A stretch of DNA of 64,000 bases from Pseudomonas oligotrophica (GCF_021726475.1 NZ_JAKJRU010000001.1:1-64000), one strand, 5' to 3'; numbered from the stretch's first letter, positions 16,901 to 27,477 are shown. Translations and numbers: made by a program. The notes: generated by a model not told the origin, from the sequence alone.

Positions 16901-17674
16901 GTGCGCCGTGGCCGCGCCGCGCTCGGCCTGGCGCTGCTGTTCGCCGCAGCGCAGTGCCTGGCGCAGGGGGCGGCAGAACGGCCGAAACTGGCGCTGGTGA
17001 TCGACGACCTCGGGCAGAGTCCGGCGCGCGACCGCCGTGTCCTTGCCCTGCCCGGCCCGGTGGCGCTGGCGATCCTGCCCGACGGCCGCCACGCTGCCCG
17101 CCTGGCCGAGCAGGCCCATCGCGCCGGCAAGACCGTGCTGCTGCACCTGCCCATGGCCCCGGCCGCCGGTCGCTTCGCCTGGCAGCCGGGGCTGTCCGAC
17201 AGCGAGCTGCAGCAGCGACTGGATGCCGCGCTGGAAGCGGTGCCGCATGCCAGCGGCGTGAACAACCACATGGGCAGCCGCATGACCGAGCAGCCGCAGG
17301 CCATGACCCGGCTGATGCGCGAGCTGCAGGGGCGCCGGCTGTTCTTTCTCGACAGCCGCACCAGCCCGCGCACCGTCGCCGCAGCCAGCGCCCAGCACGA
17401 GCAGCTGGCGAGCCTGTCACGCGACATCTTTCTCGATGACGACCCGGCCCCCGCAGCCGTGGCCGAGCGCTTCCGGGCAGCGCTCGAGCTTGCCCGCCGG
17501 CAGGGCTCGGCGGTCGTCATCGGCCATCCCTACGACAGCACCCTCGCCCTGCTCGAGCGCGAGCTACCGCGACTGGCCGCGCGCGGTATCGAGTGGATCG
17601 ACCTCGGGCCGATGATCGCCAGCCGCGGCAACCGCGCGATGGCCGCCCATGGCGCGCATGGCGTCTATCGCTAG
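16901..17674 (+). CDS. Divergent polysaccharide deacetylase (YibQ family)
   Basis: Exported protein of 257 residues (signal peptide ending CLAQGAAE) with the divergent polysaccharide-deacetylase fold: LALVIDDLGQSPARDR, VALAILPDGRHAARLAEQAH, and KTVLLHLPMAP. Then come GVNNHMGSRMTEQPQAM, with the conserved N-N-H-M-G-S, and FFLDSRTSPRTVA. The substrate of this family is not established; it commonly follows envC and ctpA, which suggests an envelope role. It starts at a GTG one base after the ctpA stop, so translation is coupled. Confidence 0.87.
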   Translation: MRRGRAALGLALLFAAAQCLAQGAAERPKLALVIDDLGQSPARDRRVLALPGPVALAILPDGRHAARLAEQAHRAGKTVLLHLPMAPAAGRFAWQPGLSDSELQQRLDAALEAVPHASGVNNHMGSRMTEQPQAMTRLMRELQGRRLFFLDSRTSPRTVAAASAQHEQLASLSRDIFLDDDPAPAAVAERFRAALELARRQGSAVVIGHPYDSTLALLERELPRLAARGIEWIDLGPMIASRGNRAMAAHGAHGVYR

Positions 17675-17781
17675 GGCTGCGCAAATCCGCGGATTCCAGC
17701 GTGCCATCATCCCGCACGCCGTATAACCTAGCCCTGGCATCGGCCGAGACGGCCAAACGCAATTGCGGAGCAGGGAAAGGC

Positions 17782-18225
17782 ATGGATATTCAGTGGTGGT
17801 ACTGGGTCATCGCGGGCGCCGCGCTGATCCTCATGGAACTGGTGGTGCCCTCGTTCTTCATCTTCTGGTTCGGCATCGGCGCACTGCTGGTCGCGCTCGC
17901 GCTGTGGCTGCTGCCCGGGCTGTCGCTGGCCGCACAGGTCATCCTCTGGAGCGGCGCCTCGCTGGTGATGGTCGCGCTCTGGTTCAAGGTGTTCGCCGGA
18001 TCTCGGCTGAAGACCCAGGCGGGTACCGCGCAGGGCGAGGTCATCGGCGAGGTCGGCCTGCTGGTCAGCGCGGTCGCGCCCTTCCAGCCCGGCAGGGTGC
18101 GCTTCCAGAAGCCGATCCTGGGCAGCGACCAGTGGAGCTGCATGGCCGACGAAGCGATTGCCGCCGGCGAACGGGTGCGCATCCTCGCCTTCGAAGGCAA
18201 CAGCGTCAAAGTCGCCCGCGCCTGA
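17782..18225 (+). CDS. NfeD-like membrane protein
   Basis: A 147-residue inner-membrane protein with two or three hydrophobic segments (about 5-70, including LMELVVPSFFIFWFGIGALL) and a C-terminal OB-fold-like NfeD domain (about 85-147, GEVIGEVGLLVSAVAPFQPG). The ATG at 17782 is chosen, since the longer frame upstream is not hydrophobic and overlaps the deacetylase gene. NfeD proteins are encoded with SPFH/stomatin proteins, as is the case here (next gene 48 bp downstream), and form a membrane microdomain pair. Confidence 0.9.
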   Translation: MDIQWWYWVIAGAALILMELVVPSFFIFWFGIGALLVALALWLLPGLSLAAQVILWSGASLVMVALWFKVFAGSRLKTQAGTAQGEVIGEVGLLVSAVAPFQPGRVRFQKPILGSDQWSCMADEAIAAGERVRILAFEGNSVKVARA

Positions 18226-18272
18226 GCCTGACGCGGCATACGGAACACTCAACCCAACAAGGAAGCTGTCTC

Positions 18273-19130
18273 ATGACTCCCGGTCTGGTCATCGCGGTCG
18301 TTATCGCGGCCATCATCCTCATCACCATCGCCCAGGGCGTGCGCCTGGTCCCGCAGGGCGACGAATGGATCGTCGAACGCCTCGGCCGCTACCAGCGCAC
18401 GCTGATCCCCGGCCTCAACATCCTGATCCCCTACATGGACAACGTCGCCTACAAGCTGGTGACCAAGGACCAGATCCTCGACATCGAGCAGCAGGAGGTG
18501 ATCACCAAGGACAACGCGGTGATCCTGACCAACGCGCTGTGCTTCGTGAAGGTCACCGACCCGGTGAAGGCGGTCTATGGGGTGACCGACTACAAGTCGG
18601 CGATCGCCAACCTGACCAAGACCACCCTGCGCCAGATCATCGGCGAGATGGAGCTGGACGAGGCGCTGTCCTCGCGCGACATCATCAAGGCCAAGCTGCG
18701 CGACAGCATGGCCGAGCAGGCCGGCGACTGGGGGCTGACGGTCAAGGGCATCGAGATCCAGGACATCTCGCCGTCCGAATCCATGCAGCGCGCGATGGAG
18801 ATGCAGGCGGCCGCCGAGCGCGAGCGCAAGGCCACCGTGACCCGGGCCGAAGGTGCCAAGCAGGCGGCGATCCTCGAGGCCGAGGCGCGCCTGGAGTCGG
18901 CCAAGCGCGATGCCGCGGCGCAGGTCGAGCTGGCCACCGCCTCGGCCACCGCGATCAGGCTGGTCGCCGAGAGCATCGGCAGCGACAACGGGCCGATGAT
19001 GTACCTGCTCGGCGAGAAGTACGTCGCTTCGCTGGAGAACCTCGCCGGCAGCGGCAATGCCAAGATGGTGGTGCTGCCGGCCGATCTGCAGGCGACGCTG
19101 GGCGGGCTGCTCGGCAAGGCCAAGCTGTAG
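18273..19130 (+). CDS. qmcA: SPFH/band 7 stomatin-like protein (QmcA type)
   Basis: Membrane-anchored SPFH protein of 285 residues. It has a single N-terminal hydrophobic segment (PGLVIAVVIAAIILITIAQG), then the band 7 domain (about 22-180, VRLVPQGDEWIVERLGRYQR, LDIEQQEVITKDNA). A helical, Ala/Glu-rich region (about 185-250, AAAERERKATVTRAEGAKQA) follows, and it ends with DLQATLGGLLGKAKL. Stomatin homologues oligomerise into rings and organise proteases or microdomains. It is paired with the upstream NfeD gene. The longer frame starting at 17763 is a frame coincidence over the nfeD gene. Confidence 0.9.
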   Translation: MTPGLVIAVVIAAIILITIAQGVRLVPQGDEWIVERLGRYQRTLIPGLNILIPYMDNVAYKLVTKDQILDIEQQEVITKDNAVILTNALCFVKVTDPVKAVYGVTDYKSAIANLTKTTLRQIIGEMELDEALSSRDIIKAKLRDSMAEQAGDWGLTVKGIEIQDISPSESMQRAMEMQAAAERERKATVTRAEGAKQAAILEAEARLESAKRDAAAQVELATASATAIRLVAESIGSDNGPMMYLLGEKYVASLENLAGSGNAKMVVLPADLQATLGGLLGKAKL

Positions 19131-19131
19131 C

Positions 19132-19160
19132 ACCGGGGCGCCTGCACGGCGCCCCTCGGT
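19132..19160. terminator. Bidirectional terminator between convergent genes
   Basis: A perfect 8-bp stem GGGGCGCC/GGCGCCCC (19135-19142 with 19148-19155) with a five-base loop, plus flanking complementary bases. It fills the short gap between the convergent stop codons of the SPFH gene and the solute-binding gene. Confidence 0.55.
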
Positions 19161-19162
19161 CG

Positions 19163-19912
19163 TTATTGCAGGTAACGCGCGTTGATCGCCTCGACCACGC
19201 CTTCGGCGCGCATTGCATCCAGCGCGGCCTGCAGCTGCTGCACGGTTTCGTCGGCGACGCTGGGGTTGAGCGCCAGGTAGAGCTCGGCACTGTCGAAGCG
19301 CAGCACGCGCTTGAGTCCGGTCACCCCGGCCTGACGGGCGAGGAAGCGCCCGGCCGGGTCGCCGGTGGCCCAGAGGTCGATCTGCCCTTCCATCAGCTTC
19401 TTCACGTTCTCCTGGTCACGCAGCGCCAGCTGCGGTTGCAGGCCGCGGCCCTGCAGGTGCTCGGCGATGGCATCGCCCTTGTAGGCGCCGATGCGGTACT
19501 GGCGCGCCTGCTCGAGGCTGCCGACGCTGATCGGGCTGTCGCCGCGCGCCAGCAACACCCAGTCGTCCGGCCCGATCGGCCCGACCCACTTGAACAGCGC
19601 CTCGCGCTCGGGCAGCCGCGCGGTGACGAAGATACCGTAGCCGGGGTTGTCCAGCGTCATCTTGTAGATGCGCTCCCAGGGAAAGCGCAGGGTCAGGGTG
19701 TAGTCGACGCCGGCGCGCTGGAACATCTCGCGCACGATATCGGCGGCGATGCCCTTGATGTGTTCGTCGCGTGCGAAGTTCTTGCCGTCGTCGGCCATGT
19801 TGTACGGCGGGAAGTTCTCGGTGAGCAGGTCGATGCGCTCGGCCGGCTCGGCATGCGCCAGGCTGCAGCCGAGCAGGGTCGCGGCAAGTACAGCGGTCAG
19901 GGTCTTGAACAT
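19163..19912 (-). CDS. Orphan periplasmic solute-binding protein (SBP family 3-like)
   Basis: Exported 249-residue protein with a signal peptide (MFKTLTAVLAATLLGCSLAHA; the LLGC stretch is a weak lipobox-like match). The mature part starts IDLLTENFPPYNMADD, the pattern of family 3 (amino-acid type) binding proteins, and has IVREMFQRAGVDYTLTLRFPWERIY. No permease or ATPase gene is adjacent. Such orphan homologues are common in Pseudomonas, and their ligand or role is unknown. A second protein with a similar start (FVTEDFPPFSY) is encoded at 29985-30758. Confidence 0.8.
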   Translation of the reverse strand: MFKTLTAVLAATLLGCSLAHAEPAERIDLLTENFPPYNMADDGKNFARDEHIKGIAADIVREMFQRAGVDYTLTLRFPWERIYKMTLDNPGYGIFVTARLPEREALFKWVGPIGPDDWVLLARGDSPISVGSLEQARQYRIGAYKGDAIAEHLQGRGLQPQLALRDQENVKKLMEGQIDLWATGDPAGRFLARQAGVTGLKRVLRFDSAELYLALNPSVADETVQQLQAALDAMRAEGVVEAINARYLQ

Positions 19913-20004
19913 CGTGGGTCGTCCTTCTGGTGGCGTCCGCGCTCCAGCGGACGGTTCCTCTCGGTCACTCCTGCTTCCGGCGCGGGCCCGATGCCCGCGC
20001 CGGC

Positions 20005-20775
<771 letters not shown>

Positions 20776-20788
20776 GGTCGATCTCTCT

Positions 20789-20868
20789 CGTAGGGTGGAC
20801 AACCGCGCAGCGTTGTCCACCGGGTCACCGAATGCACGGTGGACAAGCGAAGCGTTGTCCACCCTACG
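20789..20868. repeat. REP-like paired hairpins between hisA and hisF
   Basis: Two hairpin units back to back. The outer ends form a perfect 15-bp inverted repeat (20789-20803 and 20854-20868, CGTAGGGTGGACAAC and its complement). Each unit is itself a hairpin of the GGTGGACAA...TTGTCCACC type around a CGCGCAGC or GCGAAGC loop. This looks like a REP/BIME element of the kind scattered in Pseudomonas intergenic regions. It may stabilise or punctuate the his mRNA. Confidence 0.8.
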
Positions 20869-20931
20869 GCTTACTCGTCCTTCTGTGTGCAGGCTGGATC
20901 GCGCTTCACCGATCCACCGCAGTTCAGCAAA

Positions 20932-21675
20932 TCACTCGTCCTTGTACTTCAGGTCGCAGAGCGCCTGCGCCTCGGCGACGTCGAGCGTGCCTTCGTAGAT
21001 CGCCCGGCCGGTGATGGCACCGATGATGCCCGGGGTGTTGGTGTCGAGCAGCTTCTGGATGTCGCCGATGTTGTGGATGCCGCCGGAAGCGATTACCGGG
21101 ATGCGGCTGGCATTGGCCAGCGCCACGGTCGCCTCGACGTTGCAGCCCTGCATCATGCCGTCCTTGGCGATGTCGGTGTAGACGATCGCCGAGACGCCAT
21201 CGGCCTCGAAGCGGCGGGCCAGATCGACGGCCTGCACGCTGGAGACTTCGGCCCAGCCATCGGTGGCGACGAAGCCGTCCTTCGCATCCAGGCCGACGAT
21301 GACCTTGCCCGGGAAGGCGCGGCAGGCCTCGGTGACGAACTCCGGCTCTTTGACCGCCTTGGTGCCGATGATTACGTAGCTGACGCCGGCGCGCACGTAG
21401 TGCTCGATGGTTTCCAGGGTGCGGATGCCGCCGCCGATCTGGATCGGCAGATCCGGGTAACGCCTGGCAATGGCGGTGACCACCTCGCCGTTGACCGGCT
21501 GGCCTTCGAAGGCGCCGTTGAGGTCGACCAGGTGCAGGCGGCGGCAGCCGGCCTGGACCCACTTGGCAGCCATGGCCACCGGGTCGTCGGAGAACACCGT
21601 GGCGTCGTCCATCAGGCCCTGGCGCAGACGCACGCAGGCGCCGTCCTTGAGATCGATTGCGGGGATGATCAGCAT
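20932..21675 (-). CDS. hisA: ProFAR isomerase
   Basis: Phosphoribosylformimino-5-aminoimidazole carboxamide ribotide isomerase (247 residues), a TIM barrel homologous to HisF. Landmarks: [20 protein letters not shown] with catalytic Asp (D8), then [19 protein letters not shown], and [16 protein letters not shown] with the second Asp, followed by [15 protein letters not shown]. It is flanked on both sides by REP-like hairpins, so the his genes here are spaced out rather than overlapping as in enterobacteria. Confidence 0.97.
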   Translation of the reverse strand: MLIIPAIDLKDGACVRLRQGLMDDATVFSDDPVAMAAKWVQAGCRRLHLVDLNGAFEGQPVNGEVVTAIARRYPDLPIQIGGGIRTLETIEHYVRAGVSYVIIGTKAVKEPEFVTEACRAFPGKVIVGLDAKDGFVATDGWAEVSSVQAVDLARRFEADGVSAIVYTDIAKDGMMQGCNVEATVALANASRIPVIASGGIHNIGDIQKLLDTNTPGIIGAITGRAIYEGTLDVAEAQALCDLKYKDE

Positions 21676-21730
21676 GTGTAAGGTCCTCTGACCCAGCTCA
21701 CTGCAAGGCAGTGCACCCAGGCGAATTCAG

Positions 21731-21763
21731 CGTAGGGTGGAAAACCGCGCAGCGTTTTCCACC
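21731..21763. repeat. Single REP-like hairpin between hisH and hisA
   Basis: CGTAGGGTGGAAAACCGCGC followed by AGCGTTTTCCACC. The stem GGTGGAAAAC/GTTTTCCACC (21736-21745 with 21754-21763) is the same unit as in the hisA-hisF gap, but with two compensating base changes, so the hairpin is kept while the sequence differs. Confidence 0.75.
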
Positions 21764-21773
21764 GTGGGAGTTG

Positions 21774-22412
21774 TTACCAGCGCCCATCCCAGGCGGCGAA
21801 GTTCTGCAGCAGCTGCAGGCCGTGGGTATGGCTCTTTTCCGGGTGAAACTGCACGGCGAAGCGCGAGCCTTCGGCCAGCGCGGCGGCGAAGTCCTTGCCG
21901 TAGTGGCCGCGACCGACCACCTGGCGCGGGTTGCCGGCCTCGATGTAGTAGCTGTGCACGAAGTAGAAGCGGCCGTTGTCCGGGATCGCGTGCCAGAGCG
22001 GGTGGTCGACTGCCTGCTTGACCTCGTTCCAGCCCATGTGCGGCACCTTCAGGTGCTCGCCGTCCTCGTGCAGATCCTTGCCAAAGAAGCGCACCTGGCC
22101 GGGGAACAGGCCGATGCAGTCGACGCCGTCGTTCTCCTCGCTGCGCTCCATCAGTGCCTGCATGCCGACGCAGATGCCGAGGAACGGGCGATCCTGGCTG
22201 ACCTCGCGCACCAGTTCGTCGAAGCCCAGCCGGCGGATCTCGGCCATGCAGTCGCGAATCGCGCCGACGCCGGGAAACACCACGCGGTCGGCCTCACGGA
22301 TGACCTGCGCATCGCTGGTGATCAGCACGCGGCCGGCGCCGACGTGTTCCAGCGCCTTGGCCACCGAATGCAGGTTGCCCATGCCGTAGTCGATGACGGC
22401 GACGGTCTGCAT
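21774..22412 (-). CDS. hisH: Imidazole glycerol phosphate synthase, glutamine amidotransferase subunit
   Basis: Class I glutaminase subunit (212 residues) that feeds ammonia to HisF. The nucleophile elbow is [15 protein letters not shown], with the catalytic Cys. The His/Glu pair is in [15 protein letters not shown]. The N terminus is [15 protein letters not shown]. Its ATG overlaps the hisB stop by one base (TAATG), so the two are translationally coupled. Confidence 0.96.
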   Translation of the reverse strand: MQTVAVIDYGMGNLHSVAKALEHVGAGRVLITSDAQVIREADRVVFPGVGAIRDCMAEIRRLGFDELVREVSQDRPFLGICVGMQALMERSEENDGVDCIGLFPGQVRFFGKDLHEDGEHLKVPHMGWNEVKQAVDHPLWHAIPDNGRFYFVHSYYIEAGNPRQVVGRGHYGKDFAAALAEGSRFAVQFHPEKSHTHGLQLLQNFAAWDGRW

Positions 22413-23005
22413 TACAGGCACCCCTTGGTCGACGGCATCTGCCCGGCCATGCGCGGATCGAGCTCGATGGCCATGCGCAGCGCGCGGCCGAAGGCCTTGA
22501 ACACCGTCTCGATCTGGTGGTGGGTGTTGGTGCCGCGCAGGTTGTCGATGTGCAGGGTCACCAGGGCGTGGTTGACGAAGCCCTGGAAGAATTCCTGGAA
22601 CAGGTCGACGTCGAACCTGCCGACCACCGCGCGGGTGTAGGGCACGTTCATGGTCAGCCCCGGGCGCCCGGAGAAATCGACCACCACGCGCGACAGCGCC
22701 TCGTCCAGCGGCACGTAGGAATGCCCGTAGCGGGTCATGCCCTTCTTGTCGCCGACCGCCTTGGCGAAGGCCTGCCCGAGGGTGATGCCGACGTCCTCGA
22801 CGGTGTGGTGGTCGTCGATGTGCAGGTCGCCGTTGCATTCGATGTCGAGGTCGATCAGCCCGTGACGGGCGATCTGGTCGAGCATGTGCTCGAGGAAGGG
22901 CACACCGATGGCGAAGCGCGCCTTGCCGGTGCCATCCAGATTGATGGTGACCTTGACCTGGGTTTCCAGGGTGTTGCGCTCTACGCAAGCCGTACGTTCG
23001 GACAT
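22412..23005 (-). CDS. hisB: Imidazoleglycerol-phosphate dehydratase
   Basis: Monofunctional HisB (197 residues), lacking the phosphatase domain found in enterobacterial HisB. The manganese-binding histidine motifs are present: [37 protein letters not shown], and the C-terminal [17 protein letters not shown]. The start is [17 protein letters not shown] at 23005; the open frame extends farther upstream only as a coincidence of frame through the opposing gene. First gene of hisBHAF. Confidence 0.97.
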   Translation of the reverse strand: MSERTACVERNTLETQVKVTINLDGTGKARFAIGVPFLEHMLDQIARHGLIDLDIECNGDLHIDDHHTVEDVGITLGQAFAKAVGDKKGMTRYGHSYVPLDEALSRVVVDFSGRPGLTMNVPYTRAVVGRFDVDLFQEFFQGFVNHALVTLHIDNLRGTNTHHQIETVFKAFGRALRMAIELDPRMAGQMPSTKGCL

Positions 23006-23041
23006 CAACAGCTCCGCTGATCGTGGGGCGAAAAGGGCAGC

Positions 23042-23047
23042 ATTATA
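23042..23047 (-). promoter_or_regulatory. Possible -10 of the hisB operon promoter
   Basis: A perfect minus-strand TATAAT (plus-strand ATTATA) about 37 bp upstream of the hisB ATG. No good -35 hexamer is visible at the usual distance (ACCCTC), so confidence is limited. Confidence 0.42.
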
Positions 23048-23161
23048 GGCGCAAACCCCGCGCGGAGGGTATCGGCGCGCCCCCCTTCGGCCGCCTCCCG
23101 CCCGTGCGCGCGGCCCCCGGCGAGCGTTATGCTCTCGGTCTTTTCCGCCAGAGCCAAGGCC

Positions 23162-23569
23162 ATGCCCGTCTACGTCGAATCCATCCGCACGCCAAGCCCG
23201 CAGGACAGCCAGGATCTGGCGAAGATCTATGCCGATGCGCCGCAGTGGCTGCTCGAGCCCTATGGCGACGCGCAGCAGCTGATCGCCGCCGGCCTGGCCC
23301 AGGGCACGCTGATCGCCGGCCGCTTCAACGACCGCCTGCTGGGCGCCGCGCTGCTGACCCGCGGCGACAGCGCCTGGCACCTCTCGCACCTGTGCGTGCG
23401 GCGCATCACCCGCCGCCGCGGCGTCGGCCGGCGCCTGCTCGACGAAGCGCGGCGCCTGGCGGGCGAAGCCGGTGCCGAGCTGCGCCTGCGCGCCCCGCAG
23501 GGCCACCTGGAAGCCAACGCGCTGGCGGCGCGCATGCACCTGCCGCTGGATCCGCCGGCGCCGCGCTGA
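23162..23569 (+). CDS. GNAT-fold acetyl-CoA sensor, PanZ-like
   Basis: A 135-residue GNAT-fold protein with [19 protein letters not shown] and a clear acetyl-CoA pyrophosphate loop [20 protein letters not shown]. It resembles the PanZ/PanM family, which in E. coli triggers maturation of aspartate decarboxylase PanD. In pseudomonads a homologue sits next to hisB, divergent from it, as here. The ATG at 23162 is preferred over 23129. Whether it acts on PanD is not shown by the sequence; an acetyltransferase of other specificity is the alternative. Confidence 0.75.
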   Translation: MPVYVESIRTPSPQDSQDLAKIYADAPQWLLEPYGDAQQLIAAGLAQGTLIAGRFNDRLLGAALLTRGDSAWHLSHLCVRRITRRRGVGRRLLDEARRLAGEAGAELRLRAPQGHLEANALAARMHLPLDPPAPR

Positions 23570-23686
23570 ACCCGCCCGGAACCCGGCGCCCCCGCACAAC
23601 TCCAACCCCAGCCACCGCGGCCGGCCATGGCTCGGAGCTATACTCCGGCCTCGTTTCCATCCAGCTTCCGACACAAGGATTCGTCC

Positions 23687-25909
23687 ATGAAATCGCTCGG
23701 CAAGATCCTCGGGCTGCTGGCCCTCGGCCTGCTGCTGATCATCGTTGCGCTGGGCTTCGCCCTGACCCACCTGTTCGACCCCAATGACTACAAGGACGAG
23801 ATCCGCGACCTGGCGCGCAACAAGGCCGGCCTCGAACTCGACATCAGGGGCGACATCGGCTGGAGCCTGTTCCCCTGGCTGGGGCTGGAGCTGCACGACA
23901 CCACCCTGGCCAGCGCCCGCAACCCCGGGCAACCCTTCGCCGACCTGCGCATGCTCGGCCTGTCGGTGCGGGTCATGCCGCTGCTGCGCCGCGAGGTGCA
24001 GATGAGTGACATCACCGTCAACGGCCTGAACCTGATGCTCGCCCGCGACGAAAAGGGCCGTGGCAACTGGGAAGGCGTCGGCGAGCCGCCGGCCGGCCAG
24101 CAGGGCGACACCACACCGGCCGCCGGCAGCGAACCGGCCGAGCCGCAAGAGCCTGCCGACCAGCGACGCGCCAAGCCGATCCAGCTGGACATCGACAGCC
24201 TCACCGTCAGCGACGCGCGGGTCAGCTACCAGGACGCCCGCAGCGGCCAGCAGTACAGCGCCGAGGGTATCGAGTTGAGCACCGGCGCGATCCGCGAACG
24301 CAGCGCCATTGCGCTCAAGCTCAACGCCTTCTTCGGCAGCAACCAGCCGGTGATGCGCGCGCGCACCGAACTACAGGGCGAGCTGCGCTTCGACAACGAA
24401 CTGCGCCGCTACCATCTGGACAACCTGCGCCTGAACGGCGAGGCCTCCGGCGAGCCGCTGCAGGGCAAGACCCTGGCCTTCAGCGCCCAGGGCCAGCTGC
24501 TGGTCGACCGCGCCGCGCAGATCGCCGAGTGGACCGGGCTCAAGCTCACCGCCAACCAGTTGCGCGGCCTTGGCGAGCTGAAGGTGCGCGACCTGGAAAG
24601 CGAGCCCAAGCTCTCCGGCGCGCTGTCGATCGCCGAATTCGACCTCGGCGCCTTCCTCGAAGGGCTCGGCCAGCAGCTGCCGGCGATGGCCGACGCCGAC
24701 GCGCTGAGCAAGGTCGAACTGGTCACCCGCCTGAACGGCAGCGCCAGCAGCCTGATGCTCGAGGACCTCAAGCTCAAGCTCGACGGCAGCCAGCTGACCG
24801 GCCAGCTCGGCCTCAGCGATTTCAAGCGCCAGGCCCTGCGCGCCAACCTCAAGGGCGACCGCCTGGACCTGGACCGCTACCTGCCGCCGGTGGCCGCCGA
24901 GCCGGCCGCTGCCCAGGCGCGCAAGAGCGAGGTCGCCAAGACCGAGGCGACCGCCGTGGCCAGCGGCACCACACCGCTGCCGGACAAGCCGACCCAGCAG
25001 GCCTGGAGCGACGAGCCGATGCTGCCGGTCGAGCGCCTGCGCGGCCTGGACGCCGCACTCAGCCTGAACCTGGACAGCCTCAAGGTCGAGCGCATGCCGT
25101 TCGAGAACTTCAGCCTCAAGGCGCGCAGCCAGGGCGGCGTGCTGACCCTCGAGGAGCTGCGCAGCGGGCTGTTCGGCGGGCGCCTGGAGTCCAACGCGAG
25201 CATCGACCTGCGCCCGGCGCAGCCGACCTGGCGCGTGCACAAGAGCCTGAGCCGCATCCCGGCCGAACGGCTGCTGGAGGCCCGCGGCCAGAAGGTCACG
25301 GTCAAGGGCCTGCTCAACCTCGACGGCGACTTCACCACCCTCGGCAACAGCCAGAAGGCCTGGATCGACAACCTCGGCGGCAAGATGGGCTTCATTCTCG
25401 ACAACGGCGTGCTGGTCGAGGCCAACCTCGAGCAGCAGCTGTGCCGGGCCATCGCCACCCTCAACCGCAAGGAGCTGGGCAGCGAACCGCGCGCCAGCGA
25501 TACGCCGTTCCGCGAACTCAAGGGCAACCTCACGCTGCGCGACGGCGTGGCCCACAACCCGGACCTCAAGGCAAGCATCCCGGGGCTGACGGTCAACGGC
25601 AACGGCGACCTCGACCTGCGCGTGCTGGGCATGGACTACCGCCTCGGCATCCTCGTCGAAGGCGACAAGGGCGCCATGCCCGACCCGGCCTGCCAGGTCA
25701 ACGAACGCTATGCCGGCATCGAGTGGCCACTGCGCTGCCGCGGCCCGCTGGAACTGGGCGCCAAGGCCTGCCGCTTCGACCGCGACGGCCTCGGCAAGAT
25801 CGCCGCACGGGTCGCTGGCGAGAAGCTTAGCGAGAAGCTCGAGGAGAAGCTCGGCGACAAGGTCAGCCCCGAACTCAAGGATGCGCTGAAGGGGTTGTTC
25901 AAGCGATGA
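23687..25909 (+). CDS. asmA: AsmA family protein
   Basis: Large envelope protein (740 residues) with one N-terminal transmembrane helix ([19 protein letters not shown], about 8-27) and a long periplasmic part. The N-terminal AsmA domain has [15 protein letters not shown] and [20 protein letters not shown]; the C-terminal AsmA_2 region (about 450-690) has [18 protein letters not shown]. AsmA-like proteins are related to bridge-like lipid transporters such as TamB and YhdP and affect outer-membrane lipid homeostasis. The low-complexity linker around residues 400-445 is Ala/Pro/Thr rich. The stop overlaps mutY by 4 bp. Confidence 0.92.
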   Translation: MKSLGKILGLLALGLLLIIVALGFALTHLFDPNDYKDEIRDLARNKAGLELDIRGDIGWSLFPWLGLELHDTTLASARNPGQPFADLRMLGLSVRVMPLLRREVQMSDITVNGLNLMLARDEKGRGNWEGVGEPPAGQQGDTTPAAGSEPAEPQEPADQRRAKPIQLDIDSLTVSDARVSYQDARSGQQYSAEGIELSTGAIRERSAIALKLNAFFGSNQPVMRARTELQGELRFDNELRRYHLDNLRLNGEASGEPLQGKTLAFSAQGQLLVDRAAQIAEWTGLKLTANQLRGLGELKVRDLESEPKLSGALSIAEFDLGAFLEGLGQQLPAMADADALSKVELVTRLNGSASSLMLEDLKLKLDGSQLTGQLGLSDFKRQALRANLKGDRLDLDRYLPPVAAEPAAAQARKSEVAKTEATAVASGTTPLPDKPTQQAWSDEPMLPVERLRGLDAALSLNLDSLKVERMPFENFSLKARSQGGVLTLEELRSGLFGGRLESNASIDLRPAQPTWRVHKSLSRIPAERLLEARGQKVTVKGLLNLDGDFTTLGNSQKAWIDNLGGKMGFILDNGVLVEANLEQQLCRAIATLNRKELGSEPRASDTPFRELKGNLTLRDGVAHNPDLKASIPGLTVNGNGDLDLRVLGMDYRLGILVEGDKGAMPDPACQVNERYAGIEWPLRCRGPLELGAKACRFDRDGLGKIAARVAGEKLSEKLEEKLGDKVSPELKDALKGLFKR

Positions 25910-26973
25910 GCCCCGAGCAGTTCGGCGACGCGGTCCTGGCCTGGTACGACCGCCACGGCCGCAAGGACCTGCCCTGGCAGCAAGGCATCACGCCCTATCG
26001 CGTGTGGGTCTCGGAGATCATGCTGCAGCAGACCCAGGTCAGCACCGTGCTCGGCTACTTCGACCGCTTCATGGCCGCGCTGCCGGACGTGCAGGCGCTG
26101 GCGGCGGCCGCCGAGGACGAAGTGCTGCACCTGTGGACTGGCCTGGGCTACTACAGCCGCGCGCGCAACCTGCACAAGACGGCCAAGCTGGTCGTCGAAC
26201 GCCACGCCGGCGAGTTCCCGCGCGACGTCGAGGCACTCGCCGAATTGCCCGGCATCGGCCGCTCCACCGCCGGCGCCATCGCCAGCCTGTCCATGGGCCT
26301 GCGCGCGCCGATCCTCGATGGCAACGTCAAGCGCGTGCTGGCGCGCTACGTTGCCCAGGCCGGCTACCCGGGCGAACCAAAGGTGGCCAGGCAGCTGTGG
26401 GCCGTCGCCGAGCGCTTCACCCCGGCGCAGCGCGTCAACCACTATACCCAGGCGATGATGGACCTCGGCGCCACGCTGTGCACCCGCAGCAAGCCGAGCT
26501 GCCTGCTCTGCCCGCTGAAGGATGGCTGCCGCGCCCACCTGCTCGGCCGCGAAAGCGAGTTCCCCGAGCCCAAGCCGCGCAAGCAGCTGCCGCACAAGCG
26601 CACGCTGATGCCGCTGCTGGCCAACCACGACAACGCCATCCTGCTCTACCGCCGGCCCTCCAGCGGCCTCTGGGGCGGGCTCTGGAGCCTGCCGGAAGTC
26701 GACGACCTCGCCGCGCTCGACCCGCTCGCCGCGCGCCACGGCCTGGAGCTGGCCGAGCCGCGCGAGCTGCCCGGCCTGACCCATACCTTCAGTCATTTCC
26801 AACTGGCCATCGAGCCCTGGCTGATCAGGGTCAAGTCCGGCGGCCACGCCGTGGCCGAGGCGGACTGGCTCTGGTATAACCTCGCCTCCCCACCCCGCCT
26901 CGGGCTCGCCGCCCCGGTGAAAACGCTGCTCAAGCGCGCCGCCGCCGAACTGAACGCAGGAGAGACGCCATGA
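25906..26973 (+). CDS. mutY: A/G-specific adenine DNA glycosylase
   Basis: Removes adenine mispaired with 8-oxoguanine (355 residues). The catalytic Glu is E37 in [14 protein letters not shown]. The helix-hairpin-helix is [17 protein letters not shown], followed by the catalytic Asp in [14 protein letters not shown]. The 4Fe-4S cluster ligands follow the C-x6-C-x2-C-x5-C pattern in [17 protein letters not shown]. The C-terminal NUDIX-like domain (about 225-350) reads 8-oxoG. Start and stop both overlap neighbours by 4 bp (asmA and yggX), indicating one coupled operon. Confidence 0.97.
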   Translation: MSPEQFGDAVLAWYDRHGRKDLPWQQGITPYRVWVSEIMLQQTQVSTVLGYFDRFMAALPDVQALAAAAEDEVLHLWTGLGYYSRARNLHKTAKLVVERHAGEFPRDVEALAELPGIGRSTAGAIASLSMGLRAPILDGNVKRVLARYVAQAGYPGEPKVARQLWAVAERFTPAQRVNHYTQAMMDLGATLCTRSKPSCLLCPLKDGCRAHLLGRESEFPEPKPRKQLPHKRTLMPLLANHDNAILLYRRPSSGLWGGLWSLPEVDDLAALDPLAARHGLELAEPRELPGLTHTFSHFQLAIEPWLIRVKSGGHAVAEADWLWYNLASPPRLGLAAPVKTLLKRAAAELNAGETP

Positions 26974-27242
26974 CCCGCACCGTGCATTGCCGCAAGTACA
27001 AGGAAGACCTGCCCGGCCTCGACCGCCAGCCCTACCCGGGCCCCAAGGGCGAGGACATCTACAACAACGTCTCGAAGAAGGCCTGGGACGACTGGCAGAA
27101 GCACCAGACCATGCTGATCAACGAACGCCGGCTGAACATGATGAACGCCGAGGACCGCAAGTTCCTCCAGGCGGAGATGGACAAGTTCCTTTCCGGCGAG
27201 GATTACGCCAAGGCCGAAGGCTACGTGCCGCCGAGCGAATGA
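26970..27242 (+). CDS. yggX: Fe(2+)-trafficking / oxidative damage protection protein
   Basis: A 90-residue cytosolic protein of the YggX family. Landmarks: [20 protein letters not shown] with the conserved Cys7, then [20 protein letters not shown], and NEDRKFLQ-like [20 protein letters not shown]. It protects Fe-S proteins from oxidative damage in enterobacteria. The mutY-yggX pairing is widely conserved and thematically consistent, as both counter oxidative damage. Confidence 0.95.
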   Translation: MTRTVHCRKYKEDLPGLDRQPYPGPKGEDIYNNVSKKAWDDWQKHQTMLINERRLNMMNAEDRKFLQAEMDKFLSGEDYAKAEGYVPPSE

Positions 27243-27317
27243 TCCCGGCGTCGCGCCCGCTTTCCCGGTGCGCGACGCTAAGCACCCGTCCCTGCTGAAA
27301 AAATCTTTCCCCCGCGC

Positions 27318-27346
27318 TTGACAGCCCAAGGCCAAATCCGTCTAAT
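27318..27346 (+). promoter_or_regulatory. Sigma-70 promoter of tRNA-Phe
   Basis: A perfect -35 TTGACA (27318-27323), 17 bp spacing, and -10 TCTAAT (27341-27346), followed by a GC-rich discriminator (AGCGCCCC) typical of stringently controlled stable-RNA promoters. The tRNA begins 12 bases later. Confidence 0.75.
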
Positions 27347-27357
27347 AGCGCCCCGTT

Positions 27358-27433
27358 GCCCAGGTAGCTCAGTTGGTAGAGCAGGGGATTGAAAATCCCC
27401 GTGTCGGCGGTTCGATTCCGTCCCTGGGCACCA
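27358..27433 (+). tRNA. tRNA-Phe (anticodon GAA)
   Basis: A complete 76-nt cloverleaf with encoded CCA. The acceptor stem GCCCAGG pairs with CCTGGGC, the D-loop is AGCTCAGTTGGTAGAGC, and the anticodon stem-loop GGGGATTGAAAATCCCC carries GAA. The T-arm is GGCGGTTCGATTCCGTC. It is an isolated gene with its own promoter and terminator. Confidence 0.98.
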
Positions 27434-27477
27434 TCTTTCGTTTTCAGGTGGTGTCAATGCCACCCGAAAGCCCCAAG

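Noticed and set aside
14182-17520. 1112-residue minus-strand open frame opposite envC and ctpA
   Set aside because: The translation is low-complexity Leu/Ala/Gly/Arg repeats, mirroring codon use of the plus-strand genes, which have intact signal peptides and catalytic motifs.
20789-21763. Repeats in the his region as a CRISPR array
   Set aside because: Only three hairpin units with irregular spacing and whole genes between them; they are inverted, not direct repeats with spacers.
27358-27433. tRNA-Phe as an active att site of an integrative element
   Set aside because: No integrase gene and no second copy of the tRNA 3' end were seen in the window.
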